Source: Hyposmocoma kahamanoa
Taxonomy: Eukaryota; Arthropoda; Insecta; Lepidoptera; Cosmopterigidae
Length of the DNA stretch: 64,000 nt
NCBI RefSeq assembly: GCF_003589595.1
Contig: NW_020654080.1
Coordinates: 2,208,548 to 2,272,547, forward strand
Direction: 5' to 3'
Part shown: piece by piece, positions 35,335 through 46,384 of the stretch
Layout: the number at the start of each line of letters is the position of its first letter
How positions within the stretch are numbered: the first letter of the stretch is position 1
Position numbers and translations under genes: made by a program
The notes under the pieces: generated by a model
Databases searched by the model: none
The model's input: the letters and a program-made list of their open reading frames with translations, nothing else
What the model was told of the DNA's origin: nothing

Positions 35335-35642
35335 ACTTATGTATAGATTCAAAGATTCAGAAGTCCGTAACATTTAGCAGGACTAAAATATTACAAAACA
35401 TCTTTTTAGGCCATGTCATTATTTATTAACAAATGTATTATATAATTAAATTCAAGGCTTCGCTAAAGAAAATATAAAATGTAAAATAGTAATATTTTTT
35501 CATGAAATAAATTAAACAATAAATTATTCATAGGTATATCATTAGAGATAATTATGAAATTAAGATTTTTTTTATAACGCATAACATCAAAATATTGATT
35601 ATAATAAACTAGTGGAGTAACTTCACAATTCACAATATCACA

Positions 35643-35815
35643 TTTGGTGAAATTACAGGCACATGGGACTGAACAACTTATTTTTCAGGGTGACGGGCGC
35701 ACTGGTAATGCCTCTCAAATCTTTGTAATTTAAAGCTCTGAGTGGCACTGTAACTGTTATGAACAGGCGTGTAGCTTATTCGTCCGTCCCGTCACTTGAT
35801 GTTATAAAAAAAGAT
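35643..35815 (+). repeat. family B tail half
   Basis: It starts at TGGTGAAATTACAGGCACAT and ends GTCACTTGATGTTATAAAAA. A short deletion removes the ACCATCAGGCGCACGAC block. Confidence 0.8.
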
Positions 35816-36036
35816 CACAAAAATATATACTCATTCAAAGTCAAAATATCGGTCAACTTTATAGAGTGGATTTTGTACTATAAAGATTCTTTTCTTTTTT
35901 CTAAATTCTACGTCGGGTAATTTGGGTGTATAATGGCAGTTTGTTATGTAGTTTTATCTTGAGTTACCGGATATTTAAGGACATTTTGTCACGTAATATT
36001 TTTGTTTCTTTTTAATAAATAATAGTTACACGCTTG

Positions 36037-36245
36037 GCCACCATCTCACGTGACGTCGCCTAACGACGATGGTACGCGTTTGCGTAAAAGATGCCTATTC
36101 ACTCTAGCCTTGAACAGCCCCAAATCGCATCGCAAAACGCATCAAAAAGAAGAAAGCAAAGCGCTTAGTGCGAATGGTTGGTATATCAACGATATAAGGA
36201 TGTAGTGTTCCGGACCTTCTAGTCGACCGAAGGAGGAACGGTGAG
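36037..36245 (-). mobile_element. LINE 3' end relic
   Basis: ACCATCTCACGTGACGTCG, GATGCCTATTCACTCTAGCC and TTGAACAGCCCCAAATC are the reverse complement of the 3' end seen after LINE ORFs here (GTGAATAGGCAT...CACGTGAGATGGTGG). A shared unique block, TCCGGACCTTCTAGTCGACC, pairs it with the copy at 54250-54560. Confidence 0.65.
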
Positions 36246-36489
36246 GGTAGGACTAAATTATTTCATTTGTTATTGTTATCAACTATCGCTTTATATAGTA
36301 TGTAGGCATAGATGCCATTTTGATATTTATTAAAAAGTACAGTTTGCAGAAAAAAAATCACACCCCTATTTTGATTTTTTTTTTTATTATGGTATTTACT
36401 TCGATTCTTTCCTTTATCATTTTCCAATGCAAGTTAGCTTTACACGTTTTCCAAGGGTTGTAAAAGCTATGCACAAATCAACACATCCA

Positions 36490-36565
36490 TCACCACGGTG
36501 GCTTAACGGTTTGCACCATAGGCACCGGATGAGGAGGTCTCTGGTTCGATTCCCGGTAGAAAATT
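36490..36565 (+). mobile_element. tRNA-derived SINE-4
   Basis: A distinct tRNA-like head: CACGGTGGCTTAACGG (A box) and CTGGTTCGATTCCCGG (B box) at the usual ~45-bp spacing, followed by AAATTTGGGAAATTAATTTT. The only copy seen. The sequence between the boxes does not fold as a clear anticodon arm, so a functional tRNA is unlikely. Confidence 0.65.
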
Positions 36566-36569
36566 TGGG

Positions 36570-37490
36570 AAATTAATTTTTCTAAACTGGTTTTTGTTTG
36601 GGTGCTCTGAGTAGCACTACGAAGTGAAGTCCGTTGCTCTGGTGCTAGAAGTACGTGGAATTGGTGAGGTTGTTGAAAGCATTATAATTTTTGTTAACAT
36701 AGAAATTAAAGTCATCGGTAATGCCGCCACAGGGAGTCGAACCGTCGACCACTTAATTTAAAATCAACAGTTCTTCCAATGGCTTACCACCGCTTGAAAT
36801 ATTTTGATACCCCCAATGACCACTAGCTACGATAACTTTGTTTTTTGGTCATTTTCAGTTATTTTTGTAAACAGCCATGTTTAGTTACTAATATTATGCT
36901 CCCCGAATTTTGTGAAAAAAAAAGAAACAAAAAACAAAATAAAACCAGAAAGTTTGTATTCAATGGCGGTATCGATTTACAAAAAATATCTTAAGTTATA
37001 TTTACACAATTGAGCAAATGTCCTTAACTTCTTAATCGTTATAAAGGTACTTATTTATTTTAAATAAAGTCATTAATAAAAAGATCATGTCCCCAATGAC
37101 AATTTTTATATCCTTCATACATCTTCATATAGCAGTAACGCCCTATCGATTAGCTTTTACATAGTTATTAACATACATAATGACTATCGATTTAAATATC
37201 ATATACCACAGGCAAAGCAAGGTCAGATACATATATCAATAATCAAAAATTAATTATTTTTATTGTTTAATTCATACGCCAATTGGTATATTAATCAAAT
37301 TTAAATGAAACTTTAATTTATTTAAATTAAAAAGAACGGGTTTTGCATGGAACGAATGAGTAGACGAAAGAATGAATGAACCTAATGAGTGAATATTAAA
37401 TTTGTTTAAATTAAAATTGAACGTGTTTTTCTTTAATTGATAAAAGAATGAATGAATTTAATCAGGGCAATGCCATAAGGAAACCTTTTT
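36570..37490. other. intron sequence, low-copy
   Basis: AT-rich. Repeated TTTAAATTAAA-GAACG-GTTTT and GAATGAATGAA patterns at 37315-37460 form a loose duplication of about 110 bp. No gene. Confidence 0.5.
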
Positions 37491-37533
37491 AAGAAAGACG
37501 ATCTCTTTCACTGCTGTAGTGAAAGTCTTTCTT
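37491..37533. repeat. hairpin overlapping the candidate exon's acceptor
   Basis: The arms AAGAAAGAC and TTTCACT pair with AGTGAAA and GTCTTTCTT. A 6-nt bulge lies on the left and the loop is GCTGT. The acceptor AG (37518-37519) lies at the start of the right arm. Confidence 0.7.
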
Positions 37534-37628
37534 CGATTATATCACCCAAAGTGTCTAAATCCTTGGATTTGATTGACTCAGACTTAATACGATCTGAAGA
37601 GCTAAGTGACATTAAAATTAATTTAAAG
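37520..37628 (+). CDS. candidate internal exon, unrecognised (36 codons)
   Basis: A strong pyrimidine tract (TCTCTTTCACTGCTGTAG) is followed by 109 nt that stay open in one frame only: one base, then 36 codons beginning ESLSSIISPKVSKSLDLID and ending DIKINLK. They are followed by AAG|GTAAGC, a near-perfect donor. The segment has no resemblance to any repeat family in the window, and its composition is more codon-like than its AT-rich surroundings. I do not recognise the peptide, and it is not part of the conserved knirps DNA-binding domain. It could be an exon of a nested gene, an alternative exon, a relic, or chance. The acceptor sits within a hairpin (37491-37533). Confidence 0.3.
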
Positions 37629-37721
37629 GTAAGCAATTTACATTTGAATTTATCATATTAAACCCTACTAACTCATTAGCAAAGCAGATTCCCCTGAGAA
37701 GACTATAAGGACAAAAGACCT

Positions 37722-37970
37722 TTTTTTCATAACATCAAGTGACGGGGCGAACAAGTCGTGCGCCTGATGGTAAGCTACACGCCTGTCCATAACAGTTACA
37801 GTGCCACTCAGAGCTTTAAATTGCAAAGATCTGAGGGGCACTACCACTGCGCGCGTCTGAGACGTAAGTTGACAAGTCCCATGTGCCTGTAACTTCACCA
37901 GCACCCTTACACTTTAAAACTGGAATACAGTAATGCTGACATTACTGCTTGGTGGCAGTAATAGGTAAGG
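37722..37970 (-). repeat. family B repeat beside inverted-duplication arm 1
   Basis: It is near full length from the oligo(T) and CATAACATCAAGTGACGGGG to GGTGGCAGTAATAGGTAAGG. The duplicated arm starts directly after GGTAAGG. Confidence 0.85.
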
Positions 37971-38412
37971 TGCTGCTACTAGATGAAAGCTAGCATAATA
38001 CAAACTGTAGTACAGCCAGCACATGACGCTCTATAGTCTATAGTTTTGTTCGAATATCGCCTACAGAGCAATATGAAGTTTGATAATGCCATCCTTAAAA
38101 ACTTTGTGTTTTATTATAGATTTAAACCTCGTAAATTTTTAATATCAACCGGCATCTTATTATAGCACCGTAAATTTGCAAAGAAGACTGTCAATAGCAG
38201 CCGGTTTATGTCCATTCATATTTTTTTATTAATGAGTATTCCTCGATGTGACCCAACCAACATTAATAAAGACGTTTAACTTAATTAAGATCAAAAATAT
38301 CGGTACTTAAGAACCTTAAGATGTTATATCTCAAAGACCCATTACAGATAGATCACTTGGTTAGTATCACACAAGTCTATGGGCGGCGTTAACCATTTCG
38401 GTTAAATGGACC
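37971..38412 (+). repeat. inverted duplication, arm 1
   Basis: A 442-bp segment from CTGCTACTAGATGAAAGC to GGTTAAATGGACC. It reappears inverted at 42182-42672 with roughly 90-95% similarity by eye. A minus-strand family B repeat abuts it on the left (37738-37970), and the same relation holds at the other arm, so the duplicated block extends to about 37.7 kb. Confidence 0.8.
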
Positions 38413-38689
38413 GTCTAACTGTTTATCGATTTGAATACCTTAGAAAACTTAATGGTAACGTATGAAATTCCATCGTGTTCATTTAGAAAACTAATCGCAA
38501 TAATAAATAAAAGTTAACAAATTGTCATTTTCGATTCAAATTAGTTACAATACTAATTAACGGCCACAATGAAAATAAAGTGGTCGTATGCTAAACAAAA
38601 CTTTTGAAGTGTCAGTTACAAGTACTATAAGCAGTAACGCAAGTGTCAATAATTTTCAAGTTTCTATATTCAATTATCTATTGCGAAAT

Positions 38690-39012
38690 TGCGCCACTAG
38701 TTTGTTATAATTATTAATAGCAATGAACAAACACTTAGAAAAAATTCCTTCGATCCGGCCGGATTCGAACCAACGTCTTAGCAAACCTAAAATATATATC
38801 AAGATAGTAAAACATCGTGAAATTCAATAAAAACTTGAAAATTACAATAATTAAGGCAACATCTCTAGTCAGCGACGGTAGCTTTAAAGGTATCTACCTC
38901 TCTGAGTGAAGAAATAAATTTCTCACAGATGGCGCTACTGCTAAAAATCGAAATACATAAAAAAATTCGTAAGATCTGCTGGTTTGTTTAATGACTTAGT
39001 TGGCGTACATTA
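38690..39012. mobile_element. two SINE-1 fragments, head to head
   Basis: 38690-38790 is a minus-strand tail plus B box (GGATTCGAACC) truncated before the A box. 38860-39012 is a plus-strand body with a decayed A box (ATGACTTAGTTGG) and no B box. Confidence 0.7.
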
Positions 39013-39102
39013 GATGGCATATTTATCTGATTTCTAAAGTCACAATCAAATATTGTGTTAACACGTGACACTTTTTACATTTATTATACATTCAGCAGTG
39101 TA

Positions 39103-39510
39103 GAATTCTTTGTGAAAGAGTTCACCCAAGTACTGCCATCGCACCTATTTCATCCGCCAAGTAATACTTTCATGAAATTTAATAAATATAAACAACTCAT
39201 ATGTAATCAAAAAAAGAACATTATGGGTGTGACGTAGCAAGCCAAATACGTCATAGTTCTGTACAGGTGGTGCCCTAAAGCAGGGCACTGATTTTCAGTT
39301 AGATTGAAGATCTTTTCTCATTTTATAATAATTATTCTTACCGTTTGCATAATTCATCAATACTTGAGTTGGTTAATCCTCAAAGCAGCAGTAGTACTGT
39401 GAAAATTTCTGCGTTTCTGTTTTGAAGGGTAAGAAATGTGCTGGTGAAATCATAGGTCATCACTGACTTGTCAACTTGTGTCTTAGTGACAGGCGCAGTG
39501 GAAAATGACT
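39103..39510 (+). repeat. family B repeat, split and diverged
   Basis: The head fragment TTTGTGAAAGAGTTCACCC is at 39109. The central part (GGTGAAATCATAGGTCATCA, GTCTTAGTGACAGGCGCAGT) is at 39440-39502. About 280 bp of unrelated sequence lie between. Confidence 0.6.
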
Positions 39511-39514
39511 CATT

Positions 39515-41465
39515 TCGGTTTTTACTAATTAAATGTTCTATAATATTTTCATCAAATATTATTTAATATTCGAGAGTAGTATCCTGAAATACATAATTTA
39601 AATCAAATAATATGTGAAAATTGTGGAAGTTTAAATCATTGTATCCTGCAATATTATCTAATATATCACGATATTACACACGAATACATAAATAATAATT
39701 ACCACCGAAATTGAGTAGAGAATAGTAACCTAAAAATTACGTGCGTACGCATATGGATCAACTAAATGATGTATTAAAAATAAAATAAAGCTGTAAAAAC
39801 AAAGTTGCAAAAATATTTTGCCAACTGATTAAACTTGAACAAGTTATAAGTTAAATGGCATCAATGTCGATGAACAAATCGATGACATGACATGAGTTAA
39901 TCTGCTTTAAATGTCGCCGGTGGATTTATATTTGATTACCGAATAAATTATCAGTGTAGGTAGTAAATTATTGGTATTTACTTTTTACTGGCATTTTGTA
40001 TGCTTATGTAACTATCTGATGGACGTACAGCCATGAAGGAAAAATACATGAAAAAAAAAACGTTTTCACTATAGCAGTCTATAACTGTCCGGGTTTGTAT
40101 TGACTCTTACCTACCCTCCAATACGAAACAAAGTATTTAAATATTTATGCTTTGTGTTAAAAGCAAGCCCAACACTTTTATTTAGACTAGATTCTGAAAT
40201 AAACTAAGACGGGACGAAAAAGTCATGCGCCTGGTGATAAGTGACACGCCTGTCCATAGCAGTTGCAGTGCCACTCAGAGATTTAAATTGCAATGATCTG
40301 AGAAGCATTGCCACGGCATCTGTCAACCTGAAACATAAGTTGTTAAGTCTCATATGTCTGTAACTTCAAAGCTACATTGCTGCTTGGCGGCAGAAATAGA
40401 TAAGGTGGCAATACTTCCTTGGACGAACTCTTTCATATGGAACTCTACTGCTAGTAAATAATAATAATATAACGACGCAATGTAAAACTTTACTGCATTC
40501 AGCTTTTGTCTGTGCTGGTTGCAACATGGCGGAACCGTATTATCGCGTCACACGCGCCGTGCTCTTTTTATATATAACTTCACTTGTTTTGTAGTAATTT
40601 TTAAGTGTTTAGTAATATAAAAACTATCTTGTCATAACATGAAACTACAATGTTAATAATTTATTTACTCATATTGAATTCTTTTTGTTAATACCTTACG
40701 TCTGAAGCTTTTTTCCTATATTTTTTTAATTTTTTTTATCGTCGTATCAGGAATCAATTAAACCTTTTAGCTGTTCAAAAGTTAGTTAGAAGAAATACTT
40801 TTAGGTATAAATATTCAAAATATATTAGTTTTTGTGGTAGAATAAAGTGTTTGCACACATATATAATTCACTAGGCATTAATAGGCACAAAACCTATTTC
40901 AAAAACAGTTAACATAGCTAAATTGTCACTGCAAATGTATAACTATATCACTCGTCGCCTTTATTCAACAAAGAAATTAATCTAACAAATATTACTGGTC
41001 ACCGTTAGTGATACTGTGACAAACAGTGAACATAGAATGTAACTTGATACTTCTCGTGTAATGCGTTAGTTATGTTAACTGACCAATTTACATTACAGTT
41101 GTAATTTAAGCGGTGAGTTTGACTACATTGTTTTATGTTTAATTCAGAATAAAATCTTAATTTCTATTGTTAAAAAAATTCAAATTCGTATTTTCTTTCT
41201 GTTTCATTTATTGCTGTTATCTGATTGCTGTGTTTTCGGAAATTATATTAATAACAATTTCACTGTTTTTCGTGTAAAGAAAGTGTTGCATTTATAAAAG
41301 AAAAATATGTACATAAAGATATAGACGGTGAAAGAACAGTGCTTATATATTTATCCCTGCTTTGTGGATCTTTGGAAAAAAACTACTTCTAGTTCATCCA
41401 GGTGAATCTTAGCATTGTCAGTAATTGTAAACATTTTCACAAGTTTGTGTGCGATATTTACTGAT
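39515..41465. other. intron sequence with one family B copy
   Basis: Apart from the family B repeat at 40208-40457, no element or exon is recognised. Confidence 0.5.
40208..40457 (-). repeat. family B repeat
   Basis: It covers GACGGGACGAAAAAGTCATG to TTTCATATGGAACTCTACTG. The palindrome is deleted (CTTCAAAGCTACATTGCTGC). Confidence 0.8.
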
Positions 41466-41471
41466 AAAACT

Positions 41472-41652
41472 AAAAGTGCCCCTCAAAGACCTAAGACATA
41501 AAAATGACATGACCCATGTCCTTGAAATTTCACCAGCACCTTTACCTTTAAAACTGGAATGCAGTAATGCTCACATTACTGCATGGCGGCAGAATAGGTA
41601 AGGTGGTAGTACTTCCAGGACGAACTCCTTCACAAGGAGCTCTACTGCTAAA
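41472..41652 (-). repeat. family B repeat with a perfect palindrome
   Basis: The head half is intact. Positions 41560-41583 form a perfect hairpin with 10-bp arms TGCAGTAATG / CATTACTGCA and loop CTCA. Confidence 0.85.
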
Positions 41653-41945
41653 CTAAGCTACCACTACTGCTACTTTAGGAATTAACGAGAGAAAACTCGT
41701 CTACGCCAGCTAAAAATCAGTGCATTTGGCTTTGCTGTATTACACAGAAAATGTTCTTTTTTTAGTTACATTCGTTGTTATCACTTTTAATTTTTACTTC
41801 GCGGTTTTTGCGTGGATGTGGCAATAAACGTGTTATGTATATAAATATATGCCAGATCTGGCAGATATGGCACATCATATCACATACTTCAGCTGCAGCA
41901 GGGCTCCGACCTTGCAAAAGAGTTCGTCCAGGGAAGTAATGCCAC

Positions 41946-42173
41946 CATTGACTTACAAATAAATGGACGACGGGTATAATACAAAAACCACGAAAAAAAT
42001 GTCCCAAGTCAACCTATTCGAAATTTAAATTGTAATGTCATCGCAGTATCGCGCTGTCAGTCGAACAAATGAAGACTAAAGCGGAGTTTGGCGCTCTGTA
42101 TACGATTTTAGCGCCTTACAAGTGCGGACACTTTTTAGCGCGGACCCGACGTCCATATAATTGTAAGTCAATG
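41946..42173 (+). mobile_element. MITE-B copy 2
   Basis: A 228-bp copy with an internal deletion relative to copies 1 and 3. It has a perfect 8-bp target duplication AATGCCAC on both sides. The left flank is family B sequence (GGGAAGTAATGCCAC), so it landed in a family B repeat or at its junction with the duplicated segment starting 42182. Confidence 0.92.
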
Positions 42174-42181
42174 AATGCCAC

Positions 42182-42672
42182 GGTCCATTTAACCGAAATG
42201 GTCAACGCCGCCCATAGACTTGTGTGATACTAACGAAGTGATCTATCTGTAATGGGTCTTTGAGATATAACATCTTAAGGTTCTTAAGTAACGATATTTT
42301 TTATCTTAATTAAATTAAACGTCTTTATTAATATCGGTTGGGTGACATCGAGGAATACTCATTAATAAAAAAATATGAATGGACATAAACCGGCTGCTAT
42401 TGACAGTCTTCTTTGCAAATTTACGGTGCTATAATAAGATTTTAATATTCAAAATTTACGAGGTTTAAATCTATAATAAAACACAAAGTTTGTACGGATG
42501 GCGGCATTATCAAACTTCATATTGCTCTGTAGGCGATATTCGAATAAAACTATAGACTATAGAGCTTCATGTGCTGGCTGTACTACAGTTTGTATTATGC
42601 AGTTGCTGCATTTTTGGATGACAAAAATCTACGTATGTTATTGACACATTCAGCTTTCATCTAGTAGCAGCA
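42182..42672 (-). repeat. inverted duplication, arm 2
   Basis: The inverted counterpart of 37971-38412, carrying an extra ~47-bp segment (42600-42650) absent from arm 1. A MITE-B with its target duplication lies immediately to the left. The adjoining plus-strand family B copy (42660-42920) mirrors the one beside arm 1. Confidence 0.8.
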
Positions 42673-42920
42673 CCTTACCTATTTCTGCCACCAACAGTAG
42701 TGTGAGCATTACTGCGTTGCAAATTTGAAGGATACTGGTGCTGGTGAAATTATATACACATGGGACTTGTGATGTTATGTTTCAGGGTGACGGGCGCAGT
42801 GCCCTTCAGGTCTTTGCAATTTAAAGCTCTGAGTGGCAATTCGACTGCTACAGACAGGCGTGTCGCTTAACATCAGGCGCACGACTTGTTCGTTCCGTGA
42901 CTTGGTATCATAAAAAAAAC
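42655..42920 (+). repeat. family B repeat beside inverted-duplication arm 2
   Basis: It runs from CAGCACCTTACCTATTTCTG to GTGACTTGGTATCATAAAAA. Its own head (AAAGAGTTCGTCCAGGGAAG) lies far to the left at 41908-41937, separated by MITE-B and the duplicated arm. Confidence 0.85.
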
Positions 42921-43157
42921 TAAAACGTAGATTTGAATTACAATAAAATATACACGTAATTGCTAACCAAGCAATATGCGTTACATGTTGAAGTTAACCT
43001 ATGAATATAATCAAAATCAAATAATCTTTTCTTCATAGGTAAGCAAATTACACTTCAAATCGTCATACTGATTAAACTTTACTGTTGATTCGTAAGGCAG
43101 ATTCCCCTGAGAAGAATGAGCTAGAAACTCTAGGGGTTGCTCTTTGTAAATATACAA

Positions 43158-43397
43158 CTCATCCGAAGAACAAAGTCCGATGTGATTATATAGCGGAAAG
43201 AGACTAAATACATAATTTCGTTATTCAAACTAAGGCCTATGTAAAGGTGTTTTGATAATTTATATACCTTATTTCGTTTCGGAAATATAAAATCGAACAA
43301 CGGTCGATGTGCCATCCACAGCGAAGAAGAACGAACGAAATGTACTATATCATGAGAACAAGTAGTCTTGCACATAAATCTTTGTTCTACGGATGAG
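43158..43397 (+). mobile_element. MITE-C copy 2
   Basis: The second copy, 240 bp. Its terminal inverted repeats are longer and cleaner here: AACTCATCCG then A/T then AGAACAAAG on both ends. It lies next to the LINE-tail motif GAATGAGCTAGAAACTCTAG at 43110-43150. Confidence 0.75.
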
Positions 43398-43902
43398 TTA
43401 AACGGGTCACTACCACGGATTTTTTCGTCCAAGTACCCAGAAGCTGTATATACTTTTTATTTCATTTTGGCATCGTCTCTCACAACTACTTGATACGCCG
43501 AGCAGCGGAAAAAAAACTAGAAACATAAGAAAAATTTGTATAACGTATTTTACGTTCCCAAACAGCTTCCACAAATTTATTATGGACCAGCGGATCCCTT
43601 GATTAGATGTTTAACATAATTAAGCATTTATTCAAATGACCAGCTAAACAAACAACCCGTTCACGCGTGGGCGTGGGCGTGGACCGATTTATTGGACGAT
43701 TATGCCCTTGCTCCAGTACCGACGGTATCATATTACAAATAAAAAAAGTTTCGGACAAGTTGATTTTAATTTGAAAGTAGATCTGTTTGTCAGTGTTATT
43801 ATTTTCCAATTAGCATTGAATAATTACACAAATTTGTATGAAATTCGCTGGAGCACATACTGAATTTTGATTACGTGAAATAAACAACGTTTTGTACAAC
43901 GA

Positions 43903-44030
43903 ACAAATCGTGCACCTGATGATAAGCGACACGCCTATCCGTAACAGTTGCAATACCAGTGTCGGCTCTAAATCGCATAGATTCGAGAGGCACTGCCACT
44001 GCGTCCATCATCCTGAGACAAATTGACAAG
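43903..44030 (-). repeat. family B tail half
   Basis: GAACAAATCGTGCACCTGAT and AACAGTTGCAATACCAG are recognisable. A further head fragment of the same strand lies at 44330-44435. Confidence 0.7.
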
Positions 44031-44059
44031 TATCATACAAAATACTACTTGTGTAAAAT

Positions 44060-44295
44060 AAGTGACGAAAAACTTTCATAGATTTCTCATAGATGGCGCT
44101 ACGGCTAAAAAGTCGTTGAAAACCATTTCAAAGATCCAACAAACAAGCATATAGAAAAATTCGAGAAGTCCGCTGGTTCGTTCCGTGGCTTAGTTGGCAT
44201 AGCATCTGCCACGGTTTGCTAGAAGACATCGGTTGGAATCCGGTCGGATCGAAGGAATTTTTTGTAAGTTATTAATAATTATAACAAACTAGCGA
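44060..44295 (+). mobile_element. tRNA-derived SINE-1
   Basis: The order is GATGGCGCTACGGCTAAAAA, the A box GTGGCTTAGTTGG, a mutated B box GGTTGGAATCC, and the tail TTATTAATAATTATAACAAA. The 5' end of the body is lost. Confidence 0.85.
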
Positions 44296-44689
44296 ATTCA
44301 ATACAAACTCAAGTGTCATGGTCTTGCAGTTTCACTCTTAAATTTAAAAACCGGAACCCAGTAATATTCACGTTACTGTTTTGTGGCAGAATGAGGTATA
44401 GCGGCAGTATTTCCCTGGATGAGCTCTTTCTACTGCTTAGTCTAGGAGAAAGAGTGTACGAGGCTTCGCCTAGCATCTTGTACCTTCAAATACAAAAAAA
44501 CAGAACGTCTACATTTGGTGCCATCATCGTATGATAATCCGTGCATCCGTGAACGCAACGATTGCTAGACACTGGAGTCAGCCGCAGCCCTGGGAACAGT
44601 AAGGCCTTGAAACGTTGGTTTGTTTGAAAAAATTCATATACGCTCTTAAGAGCTGACTGTACACCTCTGTACACAGATGCTCCGTGGAT

Positions 44690-44880
44690 AAGCTACCTCA
44701 GCGCTCCTTGAATGTTCTGCGTGTACAGTATAAAAACGCCTTCGCGACGTTGTTGGGGTTGTAAAGTTTCTGCACTACCTTAGACATATTCGCTGATAGG
44801 CGCGCGGATAGTTTCAAGGCCGTTATTGAACGGAATGCGTATCAGCCCCAACGGCCTCCCGAAGACAACATTGCGGCACT
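44690..44880 (+). pseudogene. LINE ORF C-terminal relic ('CSASGMF' type)
   Basis: The plus-strand translation gives RSLNVLRVQYKNAFATLLGL, a stop, then SFCTTLDIFADRRADSFKAV. It is clearly the same tail as 21.7 kb, with the CSASGMF block eroded. Confidence 0.7.
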
Positions 44881-44952
44881 TTCAAATGATACGAAGTCAC
44901 TGGTAGAAGAGTCAACCCATGACCATGGAGCGTGTAATCATGACGTGTATAT

Positions 44953-45175
44953 AGCAGTAGAGCTCCACGTGAAAAAGCTCGTCCAGGGAAGTACTGCCAC
45001 CTTACCTATTTCTGCTGCGTTCCGGTTTTGAAGAGTAAGGGAGCTGGTGAAATTGCAGGCATATGAGACTTATCAACGTTTGTCTCAAGCTGACAGGCGC
45101 AGTGGCAGCGCCCCTCAAATCTTTGCGATTTAAAGCTCTGTCTTCGTCTCGTCACTTGATATTTAAAAAAAAGAA
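44953..45175 (+). repeat. family B repeat
   Basis: It starts AGCAGTAGAGCTCCACGTGA and ends CGTCACTTGATATTTAAAAA. The palindrome and the GTTATGGACAGG block are deleted. Confidence 0.8.
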
Positions 45176-45661
45176 CCGTTCCGAAATATCGAGCAAATAA
45201 AAAGTCATACCGTGGTAAGAAACCTGTAATTAGTGGTAATCATTTAATCTTATAAGATCCGAAAAAATAGTTTCATTTCCAATAAGGCAATATGATCAAA
45301 ACCGCAGCGACGAACTAGTCGAAAAAATAATATTTAAGAAAGAGTTGACCTGCGGTCGTTAAGTTCTTAAAATTGTTTCAAGTGACTTGTTTATTACCCA
45401 TAATTCTACGGTAGTTTTTTAGTAGCAAATTATTTGGATAAATAATGGAAATATATGTGACATTTTTTTTTAATAATTTCAAAACTAGTTTTGATCTTAG
45501 ATCACGAAGCTGATTTGAAATAAAAAACAATTCTTCAAACTTTCTTGAATCCGAAATTGTTTCATGGTTCTACGTAATCAATTCAGTAGTTTCTCCGGGT
45601 ATTATTGACAATATTTATGTGAGTACACATTATTATGTAACAAAATTTAATTATCATATTA

Positions 45662-45811
45662 AGCCGCGGCAGCCTAATGGTTTGACCTACTGATTCCGGG
45701 CTGAGTTTGCGGAATTTCAAAATTTACGGAATCCACGGAAAACGTGGGAATTCCATCTTCGCCTGAGAGTGTCCAGCAGTAGGCGGTATAAATGGGCTGA
45801 TGATGAGGAAA
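45662..45811 (+). mobile_element. tRNA-derived SINE-3 variant
   Basis: The A box is GGCAGCCTAATGG, and the B box is decayed (GATTCCGGGCTGAG). The tail GTCCAGCAGTAGGCGGTATA and GGGCTGATGATGA is characteristic. Confidence 0.7.
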
Positions 45812-46067
45812 TAATCAAAATCAACCAACTTTTATCTTATCTGTTTTTAATCTTAATTTGTCAGGTTATGCACCGCCTGTTACTTATTCTGAAATTATAC
45901 AGAATTCTAATCTAAGAACAGAAATGTTGTTTTGTAAACTGCTGCGATCCTATACCTCTCACATGGGATTCAAATAATATCATTTCTTCTATGTTAAACA
46001 TATAGAAAGTCTTACATCCTTTATTTATAGCCATGAAACGTTTTTTATGATATACAGTAAAGGAATG

Positions 46068-46225
46068 AATAAGAAGCGTGTCTGGTGGTAAGCGACACGC
46101 CTGTCCATAACAGTTGCAGTGCCACTCAGAACTTTAAATCGCAAAGACCTCAAGGGCACTGCCACTGTGCCCGTCACCCTGAGACATAAGTTGACAAGTC
46201 CCATGTGCCTGTAATTTAACCAAAA
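46068..46225 (-). repeat. family B tail half
   Basis: It runs from AAGCGTGTCTGGTGGTAAGC to GCCTGTAATTTAACCAAAAT, close to the consensus. Confidence 0.8.
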
Positions 46226-46384
46226 TTACTTTCACTACCTTGTTATAATTATCACCATGATTTAATATTAAGACAAATTCGAACCAGTGCTTTCATCATA
46301 CCGTGCCTGCAAAGTCGGTTCGCAGGAATTTTTTTGAGTGTTCGATATTTTTAAAAATATTAAAAATAAATAAAATATTAAATA

